Positions 6,196 to 12,190 of a stretch of 12,190 nucleotides of DNA are shown here, in pieces. Below the pieces are notes generated by a model. The model worked only from the letters and a program-made list of their open reading frames with translations. It was not told the origin of the DNA and ran no database searches. The stretch comes from Archaeoglobales archaeon (GTDB taxonomy: Archaea; Halobacteriota; Archaeoglobi; Archaeoglobales; Archaeoglobaceae). Position numbers and translations under genes: made by a program. Each line of letters opens with the position of its first letter. Position 1 is the first letter of the stretch. The stretch spans positions 1-12,190 of the forward strand of contig QMZD01000017.1 in assembly GCA_003662985.1 (NCBI GenBank), given 5' to 3'.

Positions 6196-6462
6196 ATGGG
6201 AGATGTCGTAATGAAAATAAAGGTTATGCCAACCGATGTTGAGACGAGCCTCGATTCCATCTTCGAGAAGATTCAGGAAGTTAAAGGAGACAGAATTGAG
6301 GTCAGAGATAAAAAAATCCAGCCGATAGCTTTCGGGCTCAAAGCTTTGATCGTAATGGCCGTAATGCCGGATGAGGGTTCTATAGGCGACGAGTTCGTGG
6401 AGAGAATAAAGGGAATCGAGGGTGTTGAGAGCGTAGAAATAGAATCGGTTGAACTTTTGTGA
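6196..6462 (+). CDS. ef1b: Translation elongation factor aEF-1 beta
   Basis: aEF1-beta is the nucleotide exchange factor for aEF1-alpha, releasing GDP during elongation. The 88-residue protein has the ferredoxin-like form of the family: MGDVVMKIKVMP at the start, a helix DSIFEKIQEVKG, the conserved IQPIAFGLKALIVMAVMPDE core (41-60), and GIEGVESVEIESVELL at the end. The length equals that of other archaeal aEF1-beta proteins. ATG 6196 follows AGGAGG (6184-6189) by 6 nt; a TTG immediately upstream is less likely. It is the last gene of the mfnF-mfnE-zinc protein run. Identification is firm. Confidence 0.95.
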   Translation: MGDVVMKIKVMPTDVETSLDSIFEKIQEVKGDRIEVRDKKIQPIAFGLKALIVMAVMPDEGSIGDEFVERIKGIEGVESVEIESVELL

Positions 6463-6484
6463 TAGATAAACTAGATAATTAAAC

Positions 6485-6492
6485 TTCTTTTT
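6485..6492 (+). terminator. Possible T-tract terminator after aEF1-beta
   Basis: TTCTTTTT lies 23 nt beyond the stop codon. It falls in the loop of a possible long stem between 6460-6469 and 6504-6513. Composition-based only. Confidence 0.3.
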
Positions 6493-6517
6493 GCCTCAAC
6501 TCCTTGTCTATCATCGC

Positions 6518-6530
6518 AAATATTTTTAAC
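6518..6530 (+). promoter_or_regulatory. TATA box of the glyoxalase-II-like gene
   Basis: AAATATTTTTAAC is centred about 26 nt before ATG 6551, predicting a leaderless or near-leaderless transcript. No good ribosome site precedes the ATG beyond a short AAGGG. Confidence 0.55.
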
Positions 6531-6550
6531 CTTCTGTCCCACGCAAGGGT

Positions 6551-7189
6551 ATGTTAAAGCCTATACAGATCGTGACACCACCTTTGGCTGCGAACGTTTA
6601 TCTGCTCAGATCTGAGATCCCTGCATTGATTGATGTTGGAGGGGATTCGGCATTTCTGGTTGATGCCGTAAAGAAGTACATGAATCCAAAGGATATAGAG
6701 TACGTTTTTTTAACACACTCTCACTTCGATCACGCTTCAGCTGCAGGCGATTGGAAATCATGGTTCGATTCGAAGATAGTCCTTCACGAGAAAGAATTCA
6801 GCCTCCTTAAATCCCAGGGTTTCGCTTCTTACATGTTCGGAATTAAGTTCAAGCCTTTCGAACCAGACATAATGATTAAGGGTGGAGAGGTCTTTGATCT
6901 TGGAGACATAAAACTCGAGGTTATCCACACTCCCGGCCATTCCCCAGGAAGTGTCTGCCTCTATGAGCGGGAGAAGAAGTGGCTTTTCAGCGGCGACACC
7001 GTTTTTCCTAATGGAAGCTTTGGAAGAGTAGATTTGCTTGGCGGGAGTTCTTATGAACTAATCAAATCAATAGAGAAGCTAACAAAACTAGACGTGAAAA
7101 ATCTCTATCCCGGACACGAAGAAGAGGTAATTGGAAACGCCAATGAACACATCAAAACCTCCCTGAGATTTGCGAAGATGTTTCTATAG
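6551..7189 (+). CDS. MBL-fold hydrolase, glyoxalase-II-like
   Basis: A 212-residue metallo-hydrolase of the glyoxalase II/RNase Z superfamily has every di-metal ligand in place: THSHFDH (H56, H58, D60, H61), HTPGHSPGS with H130, SGDTVF with D149, and YPGHE with H189. The GxxGRVDLLGGS loop (157-166) after the GDTVF strand is typical of glyoxalase-II-like enzymes that act on thioesters. The organism need not use glutathione, so a hydroxyacyl-thioester of another thiol is the likely substrate class (inference). It is unrelated in detail to the PhnP-like enzyme at 3442: no cysteine triad and a different C-terminal ligand pattern. It has its own promoter and is probably monocistronic. The exact substrate cannot be told from sequence. 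Confidence 0.88.
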   Translation: MLKPIQIVTPPLAANVYLLRSEIPALIDVGGDSAFLVDAVKKYMNPKDIEYVFLTHSHFDHASAAGDWKSWFDSKIVLHEKEFSLLKSQGFASYMFGIKFKPFEPDIMIKGGEVFDLGDIKLEVIHTPGHSPGSVCLYEREKKWLFSGDTVFPNGSFGRVDLLGGSSYELIKSIEKLTKLDVKNLYPGHEEEVIGNANEHIKTSLRFAKMFL

Positions 7190-7222
7190 ACTAACAGATT
7201 CAATAGATCATAAGGTTTTCAG

Positions 7223-7236
7223 CTGGTTTGGTTTTT
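7223..7236 (+). terminator. Possible T-rich terminator after the glyoxalase-II-like gene
   Basis: CTGGTTTGGTTTTT lies about 35-47 nt past the stop. It is an archaeal-type T-tract candidate with no clear hairpin. Confidence 0.25.
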
Positions 7237-7265
7237 GCTCCTCTTGAGAATTCCTAGAGAAAAAA

Positions 7266-7274
7266 TCTATATCT
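7266..7274 (+). promoter_or_regulatory. TATA box of trmJ
   Basis: TCTATATCT, preceded by the A-rich GAGAAAAAA, is centred about 26 nt before ATG 7296, predicting a leaderless start. Confidence 0.55.
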
Positions 7275-7295
7275 TCTTTAGCTGACTACAGTTAA

Positions 7296-8009
7296 ATGAG
7301 CATCGAAGTATGCTTGGTGGAGCTGAAAATCCCTGAAAACATCGGATTTATCGCGAGGGTGATGAAAAACTTTGGTTTTGATAAGCTCTGTCTATACAAC
7401 TGCGAAATTGATGAGAGAACTTACATCACGGCCAGTCACGCACGGGATATCCTAGACAAAGCCACCATAATTGATGACCTCCACTCATTTCTATCGGATA
7501 AAAATCTCATCATCGGTACCACTGGCATAACCGGTCTAAAGGAGGAAAGATATCTCAGAAGACCAATTTTCTATCCTGACGAGCTAAAAGAACATTTAAA
7601 AGGAAAGTACGCTGGAACGACAATCCTCTTTGGAAGAGAAGATTATGGACTGTCAAACGAAGAAATTGAGATGTGTGATATGCTGGTTAACATTCCAACA
7701 AGCCCTGAATACCCCGTTATGAACGTAAGTCACTCTGTAGCGATAATCCTCTACGAACTCCGAAAAGAAGCTTATAAACTGGAGGAAAAATGTTATGCAA
7801 CGTCTGAAGACATTGAAAGGCTCGTGAGATACTTTGAGGAATTGCTGGTAGAAAGCAGATACCCTCCTCACAGGCTACCAAGGACTCTTTTGATGCTTAA
7901 GAGGGTTAACAAAAGAGCTCTGTTGACAAAGAACGAGTTCACAACATATCTTGGTGTTATTAGAAAAATAAAAATATATCTGGAGGAGTTACATAATAGA
8001 ACTAAATAG
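7296..8009 (+). CDS. trmJ: TrmJ, SPOUT tRNA 2'-O-methyltransferase (position 32)
   Basis: This SpoU/TrmH-class enzyme transfers methyl from S-adenosylmethionine to the ribose 2'-OH of tRNA, by family at position 32. In 237 residues all three SPOUT knot motifs are seen: motif 1 PENIGFIAR (13-21) with N15 and R21, motif 2 LFGREDYGLSNEE (111-123), and motif 3 IPTSPEYPVMNVSHSVAIILYE (133-154), where P139 and N143 line the cofactor pocket. The C-terminal helical region (168-237) matches the TrmJ tail, and the pattern PPHRLPRTLLMLKRV is typical of TrmJ and separates it from TrmH. The ATG is leaderless by promoter position. A 10-nt tandem duplication (7995-8016) contains the stop codon. I am sure of the family; the exact base preference (C only, or C and U) is not visible. 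Confidence 0.9.
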   Translation: MSIEVCLVELKIPENIGFIARVMKNFGFDKLCLYNCEIDERTYITASHARDILDKATIIDDLHSFLSDKNLIIGTTGITGLKEERYLRRPIFYPDELKEHLKGKYAGTTILFGREDYGLSNEEIEMCDMLVNIPTSPEYPVMNVSHSVAIILYELRKEAYKLEEKCYATSEDIERLVRYFEELLVESRYPPHRLPRTLLMLKRVNKRALLTKNEFTTYLGVIRKIKIYLEELHNRTK

Positions 8010-8016
8010 AACTAAA
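7995..8016. repeat. Tandem 10-mer spanning the trmJ stop codon
   Basis: AATAGAACTA occurs twice in direct succession, with 22 nt obeying the 10-nt period. The second copy supplies the TAG stop of trmJ at 8007-8009. It looks like a small slippage duplication without evident function. Confidence 0.7.
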
Positions 8017-8059
8017 AATAATGTGCTCAAAAACCAATCCTGAAAATTGAGGTAAAAAA

Positions 8060-9064
8060 ATGAACGGAAAAAGGCCAGATAAATGGCTCATAGTGCTCAT
8101 ATCTGCAATTTTAGCATTGCTAGTTCTTACCTTCTACTTCCTCACACCTCTGCTTGACGGTATACTCATGGGAATAGTCTTCGCCTACGTTGCAAAGCCT
8201 ATAAAGAGACGATTGGAGAGGAGAGTTGGTAGCTTTGTCTCTTCTTTCGTTTCAACGCTCATAATTCTAATTCCGGTCTCCATCCTACTTTTCTATGGAA
8301 TATTCCAAGGCATCATACAGGCAATAAATCTGTTCACCCATCAGAGTGAGTTTCAAATGCAAATCATAAATGCTCTGAGAGAGGCGGGATTAAAAGAGGA
8401 GTACATAACCCAGATTGAGATAATAATACCCCATATAATATCCTTTATCTCCAAGAACATTTTACAGGTTTCTGCAATAAATCTGACCTTCAGACTAATT
8501 ATTTTCATCATGAATTTTCTAATTTCGTCAATAGTCTGCTTCTACGTTCTCATGGATGCAGATAAATTCGTATCCCGTTCAATGAAAATTCTCCCAGAAC
8601 AGTACAGAGGAGGTTTCGCCAGATTTGTGGAAAAGGTTGACGAGGTCTTTCTCGGGTTATGGTTCGGAAATTTTGCCGTTGCAGTGATGATAGGCATCGC
8701 CAGTATTCCTTTCTTCTTAGCATTCGGGATACCCTACACAGCCTTACTTTCAGGTCTCATATTTCTTGCCGCATTGATACCGGTGTTTGCAGAATGGATG
8801 GTTCTTTTACCCGTAACGATCTATCTAGCAATTCAAAACATATATACCGCAATCTGGTTTATTTCTCTCGGCTTCATTTTCCTCTATTTGATTCCTGAGA
8901 TTATTCTTAGACCACACTTTGTGGGATATACTTCAAACATTCATCCTCTTCTCATATTACTATCTTTTCTTGGAGGGGGACTGGTTGGTGGAGTTACAGG
9001 TTTCTTCCTCGCTCCGATGCTAGTGGCGGTTGGAACTGCACTTTACAACTATTACACATCCTAG
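8060..9064 (+). CDS. AI-2E/UPF0118-family membrane transporter
   Basis: This is an integral membrane protein of 334 residues. Hydrophobic segments are near 10-45 (two close helices), 61-85, 140-165, 205-235, 236-258, 261-280 and 298-328, with a charged soluble stretch at about 93-125. The topology and the C-terminal pattern HPLLILLSFLGGGLVGGVTG with FFLAPML match the AI-2E family (UPF0118). The name comes from one bacterial AI-2 exporter; other members are reported as sodium/proton antiporters, and an archaeon is unlikely to make AI-2 with LuxS, so the substrate is open. GAGGT (8047-8051 region) precedes ATG 8060 by about 7 nt. It follows trmJ by 50 nt; CTAAAAATAATG near 8012 could be its own TATA box. 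It converges with the CBS regulator gene. Confidence 0.85.
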   Translation: MNGKRPDKWLIVLISAILALLVLTFYFLTPLLDGILMGIVFAYVAKPIKRRLERRVGSFVSSFVSTLIILIPVSILLFYGIFQGIIQAINLFTHQSEFQMQIINALREAGLKEEYITQIEIIIPHIISFISKNILQVSAINLTFRLIIFIMNFLISSIVCFYVLMDADKFVSRSMKILPEQYRGGFARFVEKVDEVFLGLWFGNFAVAVMIGIASIPFFLAFGIPYTALLSGLIFLAALIPVFAEWMVLLPVTIYLAIQNIYTAIWFISLGFIFLYLIPEIILRPHFVGYTSNIHPLLILLSFLGGGLVGGVTGFFLAPMLVAVGTALYNYYTS

Positions 9065-9091
9065 CTTTGGAATCAACCAAGAAGACAAACC

Positions 9092-9120
9092 AAAAAGAGC
9101 GAAAAAGAGGAAATAAAAAA
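9092..9120 (-). terminator. Triple T-tract terminator of the CBS regulator gene
   Basis: Read on the minus strand, three oligo-T runs follow the regulator stop: T6 (9120-9115), T5 (9106-9102) and T5 (9096-9092), spaced about 9 nt apart. Serial T-tracts are typical archaeal termination signals. On the plus strand these are A-runs, so they would not serve the AI-2E gene. Confidence 0.55.
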
Positions 9121-9142
9121 TTTGAGGAGGATCACCAAATCG

Positions 9143-10048
9143 TCAGATCGTCTTCTCCGTAACGTGTGGGGGGAGAAGTTTTGTCATTACCTTCTGGTCG
9201 GTTATGATTCCAACTGGCTTACCTTTGTCGGTAACAACGAGTATCCTAACGTCTTCGTCCCTCATCAGTCTTATTGCCTCTCTGATCGTTGTATCTTTCT
9301 CCGCCATCACGATCTTTGGCCTCATAACATCCCCTACCTTTGCATCGGTGTTGCCTTCTGCAAGGGCCTTGACAGCATGTTCGAGAGTAAAAATGCCAGC
9401 CATAGTATCTCCACTCCTTACCGGGGTACAGTAAATTCTTTTTTCGTTAAGTATCTTGGCAGCCTCTTTTACACTTTCATCCTTGTCGACTGTGATTATT
9501 GGTGTCGACATATGCTCCCCAATTGTGTCCTTGGGGAGGGCAACAATTCCCTCTGTATCTATAACGACCGTATTGGCGGTATCATCCCTCCCACTTACTT
9601 TCCCAACAACTACGAGTTCATTCACTGGTGTAGGACCTATAAGGAGTCTGTCTCCAACCGATATCTTCTTTACATCACCAACAACTCTAACCCTCGCCTG
9701 ACAAACTTCTGGATGAGAGATTGATGGAAAACTTATTTCCTCTACGGTCAGATCTTCCAGCAGTTCATCATTCTTTACAACAGGAACTCTAACGGCTTCC
9801 TCTGGCTTAGTTATTGAGAGCATCTCGTAAGCTTTTACTGTTGGTCTGTAGCCTCCCTTAGGCCCAGGAACACCCTCGACCAATCCCAAAGCCCTCAGTG
9901 CCTGCATCTGGTTTCTTACTGTACCAGGGTTTCGGTTTATCAGTTCCGCGATTTCCTCTCCTTTAATCGATAATCCTGTCTTTCTCTTGTATAAAGTGAT
10001 TAAAGCATATAGTATATCTTTCTGAATCTGGGTTAGCTCGAGTTCCAT
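9143..10048 (-). CDS. Winged-helix transcriptional regulator with two CBS domains
   Basis: A 301-residue predicted regulator has three parts. Residues 1-75 form a winged helix (LTQIQKDILYALITLYKRK, recognition region NRNPGTVRNQMQALRALGLV, wing PGPKGGYRPT). Residues 83-172 form a beta-rich middle domain (ARVRVVGDVKKISVGDRLLI, NELVVVGKVSGRDD). The C-terminus holds a CBS pair: CBS1 at about 178-230 (MSTPIITVDKDESVKEAAKIL) and CBS2 at about 239-290 (VMRPKIVMAEKDTTIREAIRL). CBS pairs usually bind adenine nucleotides or S-adenosylmethionine, so it probably senses one of these (inference). The design matches the archaeal group of HTH regulators with C-terminal CBS domains. ATG 10048 follows AGGAGGT (10062-10056) by 7 nt, and a TATA box lies at 10091-10099. 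Targets are unknown; its own promoter and divergent nog1 are the nearest candidates. Confidence 0.88.
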   Translation of the reverse strand: MELELTQIQKDILYALITLYKRKTGLSIKGEEIAELINRNPGTVRNQMQALRALGLVEGVPGPKGGYRPTVKAYEMLSITKPEEAVRVPVVKNDELLEDLTVEEISFPSISHPEVCQARVRVVGDVKKISVGDRLLIGPTPVNELVVVGKVSGRDDTANTVVIDTEGIVALPKDTIGEHMSTPIITVDKDESVKEAAKILNEKRIYCTPVRSGDTMAGIFTLEHAVKALAEGNTDAKVGDVMRPKIVMAEKDTTIREAIRLMRDEDVRILVVTDKGKPVGIITDQKVMTKLLPPHVTEKTI

Positions 10049-10065
10049 TCAGATTACCTCCTAGA

Positions 10066-10090
10066 ACTTTCTGAACTCTTCAAGGAAAGT
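10066..10090. promoter_or_regulatory. Imperfect inverted repeat over the CBS regulator start site
   Basis: ACTTTC-TGAA (10066-10075) and TTCA-AG-GAAAGT (10079-10090) are mutually complementary around CTC, with a 2-nt AG bulge on one side. It begins next to the TATA box (10091-10099) and covers the expected transcript start near 10069. It is a candidate operator for autoregulation; function is inferred. Confidence 0.4.
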
Positions 10091-10099
10091 GTATAAATA
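10091..10099 (-). promoter_or_regulatory. TATA box of the CBS regulator gene
   Basis: On the minus strand TATTTATAC precedes ATG 10048 by about 45 nt, giving a start near 10069 and a leader of about 20 nt that contains the AGGAGGT ribosome site. Confidence 0.55.
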
Positions 10100-10261
10100 A
10101 TTTTTCTCTAATATTCTCCATATTCAACTTGTAAATTTATGGAAGAAAAAATATTGAGAGGGTTTTCTTTTATTTTATTGAAAACTAAGCGGCAAAGTTT
10201 TTGTAATATAAATGTTAATTATCAATAGTAAATAAAAAATCGGCTAGACATCTTCAGAGAG

Positions 10262-10275
10262 CATATATTTAAATG
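10262..10275 (+). promoter_or_regulatory. TATA box of nog1
   Basis: CATATATTTAAATG is centred about 26 nt before a predicted start near 10294. A GAGG ribosome site (10298-10301) follows, 5 nt before ATG 10307. The rest of the 10049-10306 intergenic region is very AT-rich, and I see no other element between the two divergent promoters. Confidence 0.6.
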
Positions 10276-10306
10276 CCTAACAGATGGTAGAAAGTAAGAG
10301 GAAAAC

Positions 10307-11311
10307 ATGGAAACAGAAAAAAAGAAATTCGAGCCCAGAAAACTGCCAAGTGTCCTCAGAAGTGAGGAGTTAATCGATAAGGCTTTCAGAAGAGCCTCAA
10401 AAGTATCAGGTAGAGGGAGAAAAGAGAAAGCGATTAATAAACTTTCAACCCTCTCAAACGTTTTTAGCGATCACTTTAATCGTATAATATCCTCTCATCC
10501 AAGCTACCAAAATCTACCACCCTTTTATAGAGAGATAATAGACACCATCGTAGGAATCGGAAAACTCAGAAAGAGCTTAGGAGCCCTTTCATGGGCGAAT
10601 TCAGCGATCCAGAAGATAATCAACAAGGGGATGAGAGAGGTTAAAGGGGGAAAAGACCCGGAAATTGTACTACGTTCCGTATACGGTAGAATTTCGTCGA
10701 TTGTTAATCAAATAAGCCATGAACTCGATTTTTTGATAGAGGCGAAGCAAAGGATGAGGGAGATTCCAACCCTTTCAGATGATCCTGTGGTTGTCGTTGC
10801 CGGATATCCAAACGTCGGAAAATCGAGTCTTGTTGCTGCTATTTCCACAGTAAAGCCGGAAATTGCAAGCTATCCCTTCACAACAAAGAAGATATTCGTT
10901 GGGAAAGGGAAAATCGGAGACAAAATCTTCCAGCTCATCGATACGCCGGGATTGCTCGATAGGTCCATTTACAAGCGAAACGTGATTGAGAAGAAGGCCA
11001 TTTCGTGCCTGAGATATCTAGCAAATTGCATAGTGTTCATAATCGATCCAACGGAGACATGCGGTTACAGCATTGAGAATCAAACCTCCCTTCTGAACGA
11101 GATCAAAAGGGAGTTCAAAGTTCCCACAATATCAGTCTACAGCAAATCTGACCTTCACAAACTTCGCGATAGGCCGGCTTTCTCAGTGATGACCGGAGAG
11201 GGAATCGAGGAGATCAAATCATTGATTGAGGAATGCTTGGAGGTTCAAAATCAGATGACTCAAACAAACCAACCAAGCCCACCACCGAAGAAGAGTAGAT
11301 ATGAAATGTAA
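10307..11311 (+). CDS. nog1: NOG1-family GTPase (ribosome assembly)
   Basis: NOG1 is an Obg-class GTPase that, in eukaryotes, acts in large-subunit assembly; the archaeal protein is a shorter relative. Here 334 residues divide into a helical N-terminal domain (1-155, FEPRKLPSVLRSEELIDKAF onward) and a G domain: G1 GYPNVGKSS (166-174), G2 threonines in SYPFTTK (188-194), G3 DTPG (212-215), G4 SKSD (279-282) and G5-like SVMTGEG (293-299). G4 has Ser where Asn or Thr is usual. The C-terminus ends soon after the G domain with a polar, proline- and lysine-rich tail (NQPSPPPKKSRYEM). TATA and GAGG support ATG 10307. The last 52 nt overlap the convergent protease gene. The family call is secure; the precise archaeal role is by homology. 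Confidence 0.9.
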   Translation: METEKKKFEPRKLPSVLRSEELIDKAFRRASKVSGRGRKEKAINKLSTLSNVFSDHFNRIISSHPSYQNLPPFYREIIDTIVGIGKLRKSLGALSWANSAIQKIINKGMREVKGGKDPEIVLRSVYGRISSIVNQISHELDFLIEAKQRMREIPTLSDDPVVVVAGYPNVGKSSLVAAISTVKPEIASYPFTTKKIFVGKGKIGDKIFQLIDTPGLLDRSIYKRNVIEKKAISCLRYLANCIVFIIDPTETCGYSIENQTSLLNEIKREFKVPTISVYSKSDLHKLRDRPAFSVMTGEGIEEIKSLIEECLEVQNQMTQTNQPSPPPKKSRYEM

Positions 11312-12102
11312 CCAGCTATAACCCCAGTATTAAGGAAAGGAAGTCCCGGATGAGCTCCTTCTCTGTTCTCCACCATGTAAATCAACAGGAATAATCCAAG
11401 AATACCCCCTAAAAGAGTAAGTAGGGCAGATACTTTGATGAAACCTATGTAAGGAGAATCAGTGAATACCTGCGCAGATACAACCAGAATGTTTGGGATG
11501 ACCACATCCCCTAGTCCCATGAAAACGGCCTTGTCTTTAGATTCCTCAAGGTTCTTCAATTTGAAGGAGCGGGAGAAAGGGATTACAAAGAGCATAGGAA
11601 GCTTCATCTTCGTAATTGAGTCAGCTAAATCGACCATATGGCCAGTCTTATACACGGAGATGAAATCGTAAATTGCCAACGCAACTAAAAGGACGATTAC
11701 GGGAAAGGGTGTGAGACTTATGCCGAAAATTGAAGTAACTCCCGCTGCGAGGAGCAAAGCTGTTAAATCGATGATGAACCAGTTAGGCCTACTTACGAGC
11801 AAAATTAGAAGAACCACAGAAAGGACAGCTGAAAAAATTCCCAAAAAAGGGTAAAGGACGTAATACATCGAGACGAAGATTAGTAAGTACATCAGCCACT
11901 GGATTAGGCTCTGCTTAAATTTAGCCACAACGAGAATGAAAGCCGTAAAGACTAAGATGATTGCAAAATAGTACACAGAGTTCATAACATCTTCGGGATC
12001 ACTAAACGCCTGCATTCCAGCTTCCTTATAATCTGGAGAAGCCGCTAACGCCAGTATTACTGTCAAGACGTAGACGCATATAAGTAGATATCTTGCTTTC
12101 AA
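11260..12102 (-). CDS. Presenilin/signal-peptide-peptidase-type intramembrane aspartyl protease
   Basis: A 280-residue polytopic protein with about nine hydrophobic segments fits the archaeal presenilin/SPP homologue group, which cleaves peptide bonds within the membrane. The two catalytic aspartates are visible: D146 in AIYDFISVYKTGHM and D199 in FMGLGDVVIPNIL, each in the family's YD and GLGD motifs. The third motif, PAL in most members, reads PGLPF (252-256). A positive, Lys-rich loop (165-192) separates the two catalytic helices. The start is TTG at 12102, supported by GGTGAG 3-4 nt upstream and by the first hydrophobic helix (5-21); the next Met is at residue 30, which would remove that helix. 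The gene converges on nog1 with a 52-nt coding overlap and no room for a terminator. Function is by family; substrates are unknown. Confidence 0.9.
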   Translation of the reverse strand: MKARYLLICVYVLTVILALAASPDYKEAGMQAFSDPEDVMNSVYYFAIILVFTAFILVVAKFKQSLIQWLMYLLIFVSMYYVLYPFLGIFSAVLSVVLLILLVSRPNWFIIDLTALLLAAGVTSIFGISLTPFPVIVLLVALAIYDFISVYKTGHMVDLADSITKMKLPMLFVIPFSRSFKLKNLEESKDKAVFMGLGDVVIPNILVVSAQVFTDSPYIGFIKVSALLTLLGGILGLFLLIYMVENREGAHPGLPFLNTGVIAGYISYLLFFGGGLGWFV

Positions 12103-12117
12103 CTTCTCACCTGTCCA

Positions 12118-12137
12118 CTTTAAACAGCTTTAAACAG
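12118..12137. repeat. Tandem 10-mer in the protease leader
   Basis: CTTTAAACAG occurs twice in succession between the predicted TATA box and the TTG start. Each copy contains TTTAAA, so the copies could be regulatory sites, duplicate TATA-like boxes, or a chance slippage product. Confidence 0.6.
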
Positions 12138-12147
12138 TTTTCAAGGA

Positions 12148-12157
12148 CTATAAAAAC
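12148..12157 (-). promoter_or_regulatory. Candidate TATA box of the protease gene
   Basis: On the minus strand GTTTTTATAG (complement of CTATAAAAAC) predicts a start near 12127 and a leader of about 25 nt that includes the tandem 10-mer and the GGTGAG ribosome site. Confidence 0.5.
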
Positions 12158-12190
12158 TTTCTTGAAAAACTTTATGATGCTTATTCTCAG

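Noticed and set aside
7190..7295. Search of intergenic stretches (here and at 2053-2198, 4210-4273, 6463-6550, 8010-8059, 9065-9142, 10049-10306) for tRNA, C/D-box sRNA or CRISPR repeats
   Set aside because: No paired RTGATGA/CTGA boxes, cloverleaf or regularly spaced repeats were seen; only promoter- and T-tract-like elements were found.
9122..9724. 200-codon plus-strand open frame and two shorter ones antisense to the CBS regulator
   Set aside because: The minus strand encodes clear winged-helix and CBS motifs with a strong ribosome site. The plus-strand reading is Cys/His/Trp-rich with no domain, and the overlapping frames are by-products of codon bias.

Overview
The window is chromosomal DNA of a euryarchaeon. 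Archaeal markers are NOG1, aEF1-beta with its small zinc-ribbon partner, an archaeal-type TrmJ, a presenilin-type protease, TATA/BRE promoters with about 26-nt spacing to the start codon, and GGTG/GGAGG ribosome sites. Two adjacent genes for the last steps of methanofuran synthesis (mfnF, mfnE) point to a methanogen or, more likely in my view, a member of the Archaeoglobales (inference from gene style and base composition, which looks low-40s % GC by eye and was not counted). There are 14 complete protein genes and one partial gene. I see no tRNA, rRNA, CRISPR array, insertion sequence or integrase, and no gene-free stretch over 300 bases.

Left block (1-2052, minus strand). A TetR regulator, a polytopic Yip1-like membrane protein and an unidentified gene running off the left edge form one tightly overlapping operon. 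A perfect 22-bp palindrome sits between the TATA box and the regulator's ATG, which suggests autorepression of the whole unit. Upstream, on the same strand, is a separate YkgJ-type cysteine-cluster protein.

Middle block (2199-9064, plus strand). First comes an AAA+ ATPase with an unrecognised N-domain, followed 4 nt later by a PhnP-like metallo-beta-lactamase-fold phosphodiesterase. Next is mfnF-mfnE followed closely by a two-zinc CPxC protein and aEF1-beta, so cofactor synthesis and translation genes share a transcription unit. Then come a glyoxalase-II-like hydrolase, TrmJ and an AI-2E/UPF0118 membrane protein, the first two with their own leaderless-type promoters.

Right block (9092-12190). 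A winged-helix regulator with two CBS domains (minus) has an imperfect inverted repeat over its likely transcription start and diverges from nog1 (plus) across a 258-bp AT-rich promoter region. nog1 converges with a presenilin/signal-peptide-peptidase-type aspartyl protease gene (minus), and the two reading frames overlap tail to tail by 52 nt.

Most of the window is housekeeping. The least explained parts are the TetR-Yip1 operon with its operator and duplicated start module, the AAA+/PhnP-like pair, and the CBS regulator with its possible operator.
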